Shown here piece after piece: positions 15,667 to 21,306 of a DNA stretch of 21,306 bases. The notes under the pieces were generated by a model that ran no database searches, was not told where the DNA came from, and saw only the letters and a list, made by a program, of their open reading frames with translations. The translations under genes and the position numbers were made by a program. This DNA comes from DATEFF01 sp964586395 (lineage in GTDB: Bacteria > Patescibacteriota > Saccharimonadia > Saccharimonadales > EFPC-124), in the NCBI GenBank assembly GCA_964586395.1, contig CAZPGP010000016.1, forward strand, positions 1-21,306, in the 5' to 3' direction. Every line of letters begins with the position of its first letter. The stretch's first letter is position 1.

Positions 15667-16164
15667 CTACTTCGTCGGCGCCACCGCGTTGGGCACCAGA
15701 CACGCCTTGTGGTTCGCGAACACGTAGTTGAACGCGCTCTTCGGCGACACCGTGTTGCGCGCCGCGCCCGTGACCTCGATGCCCTCGGGCTTCTCCGGCG
15801 TGATGACCTCGTCGAAGTAGACCTTCAGGTCGGTCACCTTGCTCTCGTAGTTCAGCTTGCAGCCGCTCTTGAGCTGGGCCAGGCTGACGTCCGCGGTGAT
15901 CACGGCCGTGCCCTCGTCCATCTCGCTGGTCACCTTCACGCCGGAGAACCCGGCCTTGGTCAGGACCGTCTGCATCTGCGGCGCGAGCGCATCGGCCAGG
16001 AGCTTGGCGCCGGCGTCCAGGGTCTGCTGGTCGACGCTCGCCGTCGTGCTGGTGCCGGGGTTGGTACTGCCCGAGCCACCGGCTCCGGTGCTCGTGCACG
16101 CGGTGCCAAAGGCCAGGGCGGCTGCCACTGCGGCGAGCACCTTGACGGTACTGGATCGGAACAC
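15667..16164 (-). CDS. Putative secreted lipoprotein (165 aa), cassette C
   Basis: A 165-residue ORF from GTG 16164, with the ribosome binding site GGAGG 4 bases upstream. The N-terminus is a lipoprotein signal: basic start (MFRSSTVK), an Ala-rich hydrophobic stretch (8-19) and FGTAC with Cys23; the -3 position is G rather than L, so the lipobox is weak. A Ser/Thr/Gly linker (24-42) leads to a domain of alternating strands and helices with two cysteines (LKSGCKL and HKACLV), which could pair. The style is actinobacterial. Function unknown. Its codon use is much more GC-biased than that of clpP and tig. It is divergent from clpP. A short hairpin (15653-15668) overlaps its stop codon. The low-quality DNA to its left means its linkage should be treated with care. 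Confidence 0.6.
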   Translation of the reverse strand: MFRSSTVKVLAAVAAALAFGTACTSTGAGGSGSTNPGTSTTASVDQQTLDAGAKLLADALAPQMQTVLTKAGFSGVKVTSEMDEGTAVITADVSLAQLKSGCKLNYESKVTDLKVYFDEVITPEKPEGIEVTGAARNTVSPKSAFNYVFANHKACLVPNAVAPTK

Positions 16165-16200
16165 GGTTCCTCCATGTGCGTTGTCGGGAATGACCCATTA

Positions 16201-16229
16201 TTTATAGGGGAGCGAGCTCTCCTTGTCAA
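16201..16229 (-). promoter_or_regulatory. Strong promoter of the lipoprotein gene
   Basis: On the minus strand: TTGACA (16224-16229), exactly 17 bases, then TATAAA (16201-16206). The predicted leader is about 30 bases and includes GGAGG. It is back-to-back with the clpP promoter, its -35 only 5 bases from the CIRCE element. Confidence 0.7.
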
Positions 16230-16234
16230 TGCGT

Positions 16235-16261
16235 TTAGCACTCTTGCACGCCGAGTGCCAA
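16235..16261 (+). promoter_or_regulatory. CIRCE operator (HrcA binding site) of clpP
   Basis: TTAGCACTC (16235-16243), 9 bases, GAGTGCCAA (16253-16261). It matches the CIRCE consensus TTAGCACTC-N9-GAGTGCTAA at 17 of 18 positions. The clpP -35 box lies exactly within the 9-base spacer, so HrcA bound here should block transcription until heat or protein stress releases it. Confidence 0.9.
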
Positions 16262-16272
16262 ACGCCTATACT
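16244..16272 (+). promoter_or_regulatory. clpP promoter, leaderless
   Basis: TTGCAC (16244-16249), 17 bases, TATACT (16267-16272). Only 7 bases separate the -10 from the ATG at 16280, so the mRNA should begin at the start codon. No ribosome binding site is present. Confidence 0.75.
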
Positions 16273-16279
16273 AAGACGC

Positions 16280-16879
16280 ATGAACAAGCCAAGCATGAAC
16301 TATCTTGTACCAACGGTAATTGAAAAGACGAGCATGGGCGAGCGCGCCTACGACATCTACAGCCGCCTGCTGAAAGAGCGTATCATCTTCCTCGGCGACG
16401 AAGTTAACCCGGTGACGGCAAATATTATCATCGCGCAGCTGCTCCACCTGGCGTACGAAGACCCAAAGAAGGACATCTACTTCTACATCAACAGCCCCGG
16501 CGGTAGCGTCTACGACTGCTTGGCTATCTTTGACACTATGAACTACATTAAGCCTGACGTTCAGACCATTGTGACCGGCCTGGCCGCAAGTGCAGCGGCA
16601 GTCCTAGCTTCATCGGGCACCAAGGGCAAGCGATTCGCGTTACCGCATAGCAAAATTATGATTCACCAGCCATCGAGCGGTACGCGCGGCAAAGTGACCG
16701 ATCAAGAGATTGATCTGAAGGAAGCTCTGAGCCTCAAGAAGCTCCTCGAAGACATCATGGCCAAGAACACCGGCCAAAAGCCCGACAAAATTCATGTCGA
16801 CATGGAGCGCGACTTCTATATGACTGCTGAGGAGGCCAAGAAGTATGGCATCGTCGACGACGTCTTGCTTCACGCTTAG
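16280..16879 (+). CDS. clpP: ATP-dependent Clp protease proteolytic subunit
   Basis: A 199-residue serine protease subunit that forms the tetradecameric chamber fed by Clp ATPases. The catalytic triad is S104 (GLAASAA), H129 (IMIHQP) and D178 (MERDFYM), each exactly 7 above the mature E. coli numbering (S97, H122, D171). The oligomer-forming NSPGGSVYDCLAIFDTM and the C-terminal AEEAKKYGIVDDVL are also typical. An in-frame ATG exists 57 bases upstream, but it lies before the -35 box and the CIRCE operator, so the ATG at 16280 is chosen; it gives the family's normal length. Expression is predicted to be heat-inducible through HrcA. No ClpX or ClpA partner is in the window. Confidence 0.96.
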   Translation: MNKPSMNYLVPTVIEKTSMGERAYDIYSRLLKERIIFLGDEVNPVTANIIIAQLLHLAYEDPKKDIYFYINSPGGSVYDCLAIFDTMNYIKPDVQTIVTGLAASAAAVLASSGTKGKRFALPHSKIMIHQPSSGTRGKVTDQEIDLKEALSLKKLLEDIMAKNTGQKPDKIHVDMERDFYMTAEEAKKYGIVDDVLLHA

Positions 16880-16882
16880 GGG

Positions 16883-16912
16883 TTGACGATAGGGAAGTAA
16901 CCCTGTTAAAAC
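16883..16912 (+). promoter_or_regulatory. Putative promoter of cassette D
   Basis: TTGACG (16883-16888) lies just after the clpP stop. After 17-18 bases TTAAAA/TAAAAC follows, preceded by TGT (possible extended -10). The leader of about 30 bases contains AAGGAG (16930-16935). Confidence 0.4.
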
Positions 16913-16945
16913 TACCATGTTCCCCAACTAAGGAGTTGAATAGCG

Positions 16946-17305
16946 ATGATCGAAGTCGTTCGCTATCGGCCCGGTGTCCCGATCGACACCAGCAAGACAC
17001 TCGAAATCATCGGCCTCCCCGCTGCGCAGTGGGGTCCGATCGAGGCTATGTACCCGGAGATCCAGGTGGCTGGGCCGACGGCATTGTTCAGGCGCGAGCC
17101 GAACGTCACGATCTTCCCGCCGAGCTACGTCTCGCACAAGATCATCAAGATGCTGTTGGACGCGGGCGACGAGACGCACGCCGTCTACCGCCTTCCGGCC
17201 GGCGAGAGCAACCCGGCTTCGGTCATGGTGTACGTCGTCGGCGGCTATGCCTCGATCCACATCTACCGACTGCGGCCGCCAATGCGGCGAAACCGTCCGC
17301 GCTGA
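16946..17305 (+). CDS. GC-rich protein of unknown function (119 aa), cassette D
   Basis: A 119-residue ORF, with AAGGAG 10 bases before the ATG. No family recognised. The sequence begins with a strand-like MIEVVRYRPG. It continues with a mid-region LPAAQWGPIEAMYPEIQV, a helix SHKIIKMLLDAGDE (about 63-76) and a final strand pair SVMVYVVGGYASIHIYRLRP (about 92-111), ending in a basic tail. It looks soluble, with no signal peptide or membrane segment. GC-biased codons contrast with clpP. A short GC-rich hairpin follows about 20 bases after the stop. It is one of two GC-rich single genes in tandem between clpP and rpoB. Two overlapping frames are also open, as is common in GC-rich DNA; this frame is chosen for its start signal and balanced composition. 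Confidence 0.65.
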   Translation: MIEVVRYRPGVPIDTSKTLEIIGLPAAQWGPIEAMYPEIQVAGPTALFRREPNVTIFPPSYVSHKIIKMLLDAGDETHAVYRLPAGESNPASVMVYVVGGYASIHIYRLRPPMRRNRPR

Positions 17306-17322
17306 ACGTGTTGGGGACGCTA

Positions 17323-17348
17323 GAGGCGGCCCGCAAAAGCCGCCCCTC
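17323..17348 (+). terminator. Hairpin terminator of cassette D
   Basis: GGCGGC (17325-17330) pairs with GCCGCC (17339-17344) across an 8-base loop. GA/TC pairs may extend it past two bulged C. A T-rich stretch follows only about 15 bases later. Confidence 0.45.
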
Positions 17349-17369
17349 GTCCCACCCAGTGAGTTTATT

Positions 17370-17398
17370 TTGACACCCATTATTAATGCTGGTAAGGT
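17370..17398 (+). promoter_or_regulatory. Strong promoter of cassette E, leaderless
   Basis: TTGACA (17370-17375), exactly 17 bases, then TAAGGT (17393-17398). Eight bases further on is the GTG at 17407. The predicted transcript starts at or beside the start codon, and no ribosome binding site is present. Confidence 0.65.
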
Positions 17399-17406
17399 TC
17401 AATGCT

Positions 17407-18006
17407 GTGAACCCTTACATCGGTTTGCGCCCCTTCACAGCGTTTGACGCTGGTCGCTTAGGGCGCCGCCTATCGGAGATTGTTGCCGATCCTGCCAATC
17501 AACGCCTTGCCGTAGACTTTCCTCACCTGAAGGGCGTCTACGGCAGTCCGCAAGCAGGAGCCGAGACTGTGCGGAGCCGCCAGAACAGCATGGCTCAGGA
17601 GCGTACCTACGCTGCACTGGCCGTCATGTTGGGCGCCACCGAGACGACCGCCCAGGTGTACGGCGTGGTCAGTGTCGGCATGGCTTCCATACCGCGACTG
17701 GGTTCGGGTCGCGGGCCGCAGACGGCCACCTGGCTCGACGCCAACAGGCCGGAGTACCTGATGCGCATCGGCCGGCCGCTGATGCGGGCGCGCATCCGGT
17801 GGTTGCTCGCGCAGCACGCTTACACCGGGCGTCTCTGGACTGTCATCCGACCCGAGAACAAAGGGTCGCTGAGCGTCTGGACGCACTCTGGCTACCAGTT
17901 GACCTTCCGCACAGTGGGTCGACCGCGGTCGTTCGAACGGCTGGACGGCATCTCGACTCCAAGGCAGCTGTTCGTCGCTGCGCAGTCGCTGGAAAGCCTG
18001 CGCTAA
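17407..18006 (+). CDS. Putative GNAT-like acetyltransferase (199 aa), cassette E
   Basis: From GTG 17407 the product is 199 residues. The opening YIGLRPFTAFDAGRLGRRLSE resembles the first strand and helix of GNAT N-acetyltransferases. A middle strand (VYGVVSVG) is followed by YLMRIGRPLMRARIRWLLAQ, which sits where the acetyl-CoA-binding loop and helix are expected but lacks a clean Q/R-x-x-G-x-G/A motif. The end WTVIRPENKGSLSVWTHSGYQ matches the common GNAT pattern of an Asn followed by a Ser and an aromatic Gly-Phe/Tyr. Substrate unknown. An in-frame ATG at 17386 lies between the promoter boxes and is rejected. GC-rich codon use, its own promoter and a large terminator make it self-contained. 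Confidence 0.55.
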   Translation: MNPYIGLRPFTAFDAGRLGRRLSEIVADPANQRLAVDFPHLKGVYGSPQAGAETVRSRQNSMAQERTYAALAVMLGATETTAQVYGVVSVGMASIPRLGSGRGPQTATWLDANRPEYLMRIGRPLMRARIRWLLAQHAYTGRLWTVIRPENKGSLSVWTHSGYQLTFRTVGRPRSFERLDGISTPRQLFVAAQSLESLR

Positions 18007-18034
18007 GACGGCTTTCTCATTCCGAATGTTCACC

Positions 18035-18079
18035 AGGTTCCGCCCCGGCCCGCGACACATTGGGCCGGTGGCGGAACCT
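18035..18079 (+). terminator. Long hairpin terminator of cassette E
   Basis: A 17-bp GC-rich stem (18035-18051 with 18062-18079) has a single bulged T (18069) and a 10-base loop. No T run follows. It isolates the unit from the rpoB promoter, which starts 27 bases later. Confidence 0.8.
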
Positions 18080-18105
18080 AACTCCGACCAAATGTAGATT
18101 TATTC

Positions 18106-18135
18106 TTGACAACACTATACTTTATTCCCCATAAT
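18106..18135 (+). promoter_or_regulatory. rpoB promoter
   Basis: TTGACA (18106-18111), 18 bases, then CATAAT (18130-18135). The predicted start near 18142 gives a leader of about 130 bases before rpoB, by far the longest of any gene in the window. Confidence 0.75.
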
Positions 18136-18169
18136 AGCCCTTTAAGAAGTTGAGTAAGTTGGGTTCTTT

Positions 18170-18234
18170 GTGTCCCCGAGATTGGCATCTCACCGGGACG
18201 CACCACTTAGAGGATCTTCGGGCGCCATTATCCT
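18170..18234 (+). promoter_or_regulatory. Structured 5' leader of rpoB
   Basis: A three-part stem-loop at 18170-18203: GTG/CAC, a bulged CG, TCCC/GGGA, an asymmetric internal loop (C against ACC), and GAGAT/ATCTC closed by TGGC. A second, weaker stem AGGAT/ATCCT (18211-18215 with 18230-18234) follows. Neither has a T run, so these are not terminators. The ribosome binding site AAGGGAG (18257-18263) lies 23 bases further on. Bacterial rpoB is often co-regulated with ribosomal protein L10 through a leader; here rpoB stands alone, so the bound partner is unknown. Confidence 0.5.
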
Positions 18235-18272
18235 ATCAACCCACTAATCTAAATCCAAGGGAGCGTGCATAG

Positions 18273-21200
18273 ATGAGTAAGGGCTCAAGCGCAGCGACTC
18301 AGAGGCGGTTCTTCACCAAGGCAGACACCGCAGTTGAGTTGCCAAATTTGATTGAGCACCAGCTTAATTCGTTCCGTGAGTTTGTCCAGACTGGTCTCGG
18401 CGAGATTTTTGCCGAGATTAATCCAATTGAGGACTACACGGGCCAAAAGCTGGAGCTACGTTTTAAGGATTATCACTTTGATGATCCAAAGATGAGCGAG
18501 CAAGAAGCTCGCGAGAACAACATTAGTTTTGAGGCACCCCTCAAGGCTGTCGTTGAGCTGACCAACAAAGTCACCGGCGAAGTCAAAGAGCAAGAAATCT
18601 ACCTGGGTGACTACCCATGGATGACCGACCGCGGCACCTTCGTTATTAATGGCGCAGAACGCGTCGTCGTTAACCAGCTGATCCGATCTGCTGGTGTTTT
18701 CTTTACTTCAGAAATCAATGGTGGCCGCAACAACTACGGCGCCAAGCTGATTCCTGGTCGTGGTGCATGGCTCGAGTTTGAGACCGCAAGTAGCGGTGCT
18801 CTTTATGTTAAGATCGACCGTCGCCGCAAAATTCCTGTAACGACACTGCTTCGCGCACTCGGTACGCCAACCAACCAGGCCATCAAAGACCTGTTTGCTG
18901 ACACCGACACCGGCGAAGTTAAATACATTGACGTCACCCTCGACAAGGACCCTGCAAAGGGCACCAACGAAGCATTGATCGAAGTTTACCGTCGCCTGCG
19001 CCCAGGTGATCTGGCAACTGTCGACAACGCTCGCGAGCTGATTCAGCGCATGTTCTTTGACTTCAAGCGCTTTGACTTCAGTCGTGTGGGCCGCTACAAG
19101 ATCAACCAGCGCCTTGGCCTGGACGTAGCCAACACAACCGAGAACCGCGTTATGCGCATCGACGACCTGATCGCTATCATCAAGGAAGTCATCCGCCTCA
19201 ACAACACGCAGGACGCTCCAGACGACATCGACGCCCTGAGCAACCGCCGCGTGAAGATGGTTGGCGAGCTTGTCCAGCGTCAGTTCCGCATCGGTCTGCT
19301 GCGCATGGAGCGCAACGCCCGCGACCGCATGAGCATGAGCGACATCGAGACGGTAACCCCTGGTCAGCTGATCAACGCCCGCCCGGTCGTTGCTGCAGTT
19401 CGCGAATTCTTCGCTAGCTCTCAGCTGTCACAGTTCATGGACCAGACCAACCCACTTTCTGAGCTGGCACACAAACGCCGCCTCAGCTCAATGGGCCCTG
19501 GCGGTCTGAGCCGCGAACGCGCCGGTCTGGACGTTCGTGACGCACACGCAACTCACTACGGTCGTCTTTGTACTGTAGAGACCCCTGAAGGTGCCAACAT
19601 TGGTTTGGTGCTTAACATGGCTAGCTACGCTAAGGTTAACGAGTACGGTTTCCTTGAGACGCCATACCGCCGCGTTGTTGACGGTAAAGTTACTGACGAG
19701 GTCGTCTACATGGACGCCGCCGAAGAGTCTCTCGAGATCATTGCTGAATCTGGTAACGAAGTCGATGAGAACGGCAAGTTTGTAGCCGAGCGCGTATCTG
19801 CTCGTATCAACCTGAAGCCAGGTGAAGTTGACGTTAGTGAAGTTACCTTTGTCGACGCAGCCAAGAAGCAAATTCTTGGTTCAACCGCATCCCTGATTCC
19901 ATTCGTAGAGAAAAACCGTGTTGACCGCTCCCTGACCGGTTCAAACATGCAGAAGCAAGCCGTACCTCTGATCAAGCCACAGTCTCCAATCGTTGGCACT
20001 GGCATGGAATCTGTTATCGCTCGTAACTCTGGTCAGCTGATCGTCGCCGAAGGTGATGGTGAGGTTGTCCGCGCTGACGGCTCTGAAATTCAAGTTCAGT
20101 ACAAAGACGGCGTCAAGAGCTACGTTCCTATGCACTTCCAGCGAAGCAACGATGGTGAGAGCATCAACCAGCGCGTTGTCGTAACTCGCGGCCAGAAGGT
20201 CAAGAAGGGCGACGTACTGATTGAAGGCATGAGCATGGCTGACGGCGAACTCGCCATCGGTCGCGACCTCGTTGTAGCCTACATGCCTTGGGGCGGTTAC
20301 AACATGGACGACGCTATCATCCTCAGCGACCGCTTGGTCAAAGAAGATGACCTCACTAGCATTCACATCACCGACTACATGGTTGAAGTCCGTGAAACCA
20401 AGCTAGGCCCAGAGATTGTCACTCGTGACATCCCGAACGTCAGCGAGGAAAGCCTTCGCCACCTCGATGAGAACGGTATCGTTCGCATCGGTGCTGAGGT
20501 TCACGCCGGTGACATCCTGGTTGGTAAGATTACGCCAAAGGGTGAGCAAGAGCTTTCAAGCGAAGAGCGCCTTCTGCGCGCCATCTTCGGTGAAAAGGCT
20601 AAGGACGTACGTGACACCTCTCAGCGAATGAGCAACGGTAAGCACGGTAAGATCGTGGGCGTAAAGGTATTTAGCCGCGAACACGGTCACGAGCTCAAGG
20701 CTGGTGTACTGATGCAGATCCAGATCTTCGTTGCGCAGACTCGCAAGATTGCAGTCGGCGACAAGCTGGCCGGCCGTCACGGTAACAAGGGTGTCGTAGC
20801 TCGTATTCTGCCAGTAGCAGACATGCCATTCATGGCAAACGGCGAGCCTATCGACGTCATCTTGAACCCACTCGGTGTGCCTTCACGCATGAACTTGGGT
20901 CAGCTCTTCGAGGTTCACCTCGGTATGGCTGCCCGCGCACTTGGTTACAAGGTAGCAACACCTCCTTTCAACGGTGTCCCAATCGAAACAATCGTCAGCG
21001 AGCTCGAGCGAGCCGGTCTGCCATCAGACGGTAAGGTTCAGCTGTTCGACGGTCGTACTGGTGACGCCTTCCAGGAGCTTACCGCTGTCGGTAACATGTA
21101 CATGATTAAGCTGCACCACATGGTTGCAGACAAGATCCACGCACGAAGCATTGGTCCATACACAATGGTCACCCAGCAGCCACTCGGTGGTAAAGCACAA

Positions 21201-21306
21201 AACGGTGGTCAGCGCTTCGGTGAGATGGAGGTTTGGGCACTTGAAGCATACGGCGCGAGCGCTACCCTTCAGGAAATGCTCACCATCAAGTCCGACGACG
21301 TATACG
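18273..21306 (+). CDS. rpoB: DNA-directed RNA polymerase beta subunit (3' end outside window)
   Basis: The first 1011 codons of the beta subunit; the reading frame is open to the window edge. The start ATG has AAGGGAG 9 bases upstream. Recognisable: the N-terminal FxxPNLIEHQLNSFxxF, the rifampicin region SSQLSQFMDQTNPLSELAHKRRLSSMGPGG (about 381-410) with the D, H and S residues of the rifampicin pocket in their sensitive form, NMDDAIILSDRL (about 677-689), the active-site GRHGNKGV (about 831-838) and NPLGVPSRMNLGQ. The remaining C-terminal part, including the end of the clamp, is cut off. It is the catalytic core of transcription with beta prime, whose gene would be expected next. Confidence 0.98.
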   Translation, partial: MSKGSSAATQRRFFTKADTAVELPNLIEHQLNSFREFVQTGLGEIFAEINPIEDYTGQKLELRFKDYHFDDPKMSEQEARENNISFEAPLKAVVELTNKVTGEVKEQEIYLGDYPWMTDRGTFVINGAERVVVNQLIRSAGVFFTSEINGGRNNYGAKLIPGRGAWLEFETASSGALYVKIDRRRKIPVTTLLRALGTPTNQAIKDLFADTDTGEVKYIDVTLDKDPAKGTNEALIEVYRRLRPGDLATVDNARELIQRMFFDFKRFDFSRVGRYKINQRLGLDVANTTENRVMRIDDLIAIIKEVIRLNNTQDAPDDIDALSNRRVKMVGELVQRQFRIGLLRMERNARDRMSMSDIETVTPGQLINARPVVAAVREFFASSQLSQFMDQTNPLSELAHKRRLSSMGPGGLSRERAGLDVRDAHATHYGRLCTVETPEGANIGLVLNMASYAKVNEYGFLETPYRRVVDGKVTDEVVYMDAAEESLEIIAESGNEVDENGKFVAERVSARINLKPGEVDVSEVTFVDAAKKQILGSTASLIPFVEKNRVDRSLTGSNMQKQAVPLIKPQSPIVGTGMESVIARNSGQLIVAEGDGEVVRADGSEIQVQYKDGVKSYVPMHFQRSNDGESINQRVVVTRGQKVKKGDVLIEGMSMADGELAIGRDLVVAYMPWGGYNMDDAIILSDRLVKEDDLTSIHITDYMVEVRETKLGPEIVTRDIPNVSEESLRHLDENGIVRIGAEVHAGDILVGKITPKGEQELSSEERLLRAIFGEKAKDVRDTSQRMSNGKHGKIVGVKVFSREHGHELKAGVLMQIQIFVAQTRKIAVGDKLAGRHGNKGVVARILPVADMPFMANGEPIDVILNPLGVPSRMNLGQLFEVHLGMAARALGYKVATPPFNGVPIETIVSELERAGLPSDGKVQLFDGRTGDAFQELTAVGNMYMIKLHHMVADKIHARSIGPYTMVTQQPLGGKAQNGGQRFGEMEVWALEAYGASATLQEMLTIKSDDVY

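Noticed and set aside
15530..16198. A 222-codon minus-strand frame rich in Arg/Gly overlapping the lipoprotein.
   Set aside because: Its composition is that of an off-frame reading of GC-rich DNA, and it runs into the homopolymer region; the lipoprotein frame has a signal peptide and ribosome binding site.
16223..16279. An upstream ATG that would lengthen clpP by 19 residues.
   Set aside because: It lies before the CIRCE element and promoter; the shorter form has normal ClpP length and triad numbering.
1..21306. CRISPR arrays, transposases, integrases or rRNA genes.
   Set aside because: None seen: no regularly spaced repeats, no recombinase motifs, no rRNA-like sequence.

Overview
The window reads as a piece of a streamlined bacterial genome of the Candidatus Saccharibacteria (TM7, Patescibacteria/CPR) type. 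This is inferred from the compact layout, a very large VirB6/TrbL-like membrane protein typical of that group's type IV secretion-like loci, several promoters that sit directly on the start codon (leaderless genes), and a core gene set of about 50% GC. It looks like a draft or metagenome assembly: there is a 100-N gap inside recG, a 10-N gap after tig, and G/C/A homopolymer runs around the second gap.

Layout. 1-2742: a class A penicillin-binding protein on the minus strand, divergent from tyrS (2871-4061). 4137-4316: a small GC-rich gene with its own terminator. 4382-7374: an apparent operon of recG, a zinc-phospholipase-C/P1-nuclease-like gene and rsmD. 7442-7526: tRNA-Leu(UAG). 7616-8266: a leaderless ydcF-like (DUF218) gene, converging on a two-way terminator. 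8341-11870 (minus): a translationally coupled pair, a small membrane-anchored protein followed by the VirB6-like protein. 11995-12273: a leaderless small membrane protein. 12325-13641: hisS. 13685-13975: a second GC-rich small gene. 14068-15354: tig. 15355-15666: low-quality repeat-rich spacer. 15667-16164 (minus): a GC-rich lipoprotein gene. 16280-16879: clpP with a CIRCE operator over its promoter. 16946-17305 and 17407-18006: two more GC-rich single genes. 18273 to the window end: rpoB, incomplete, behind a structured leader.

How the genes fit together. The native genes are housekeeping: wall synthesis, two aminoacyl-tRNA synthetases, recombination repair, rRNA methylation, nascent-chain folding (tig), heat-shock-controlled proteolysis (clpP under HrcA/CIRCE) and transcription. 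The VirB6-like pair probably serves cell-surface secretion or contact with a host cell. Between the housekeeping genes lie five GC-rich (about two thirds GC in sampled lines) single-gene units, most with a recognisable promoter, start signal, one ORF and a hairpin terminator. Their proteins are unknown except for a likely lipoprotein and a weak GNAT-like acetyltransferase. These units, always in intergenic slots, are the most unusual feature and could be a dispersed cassette-like acquisition or, less likely, repeated assembly chimeras.
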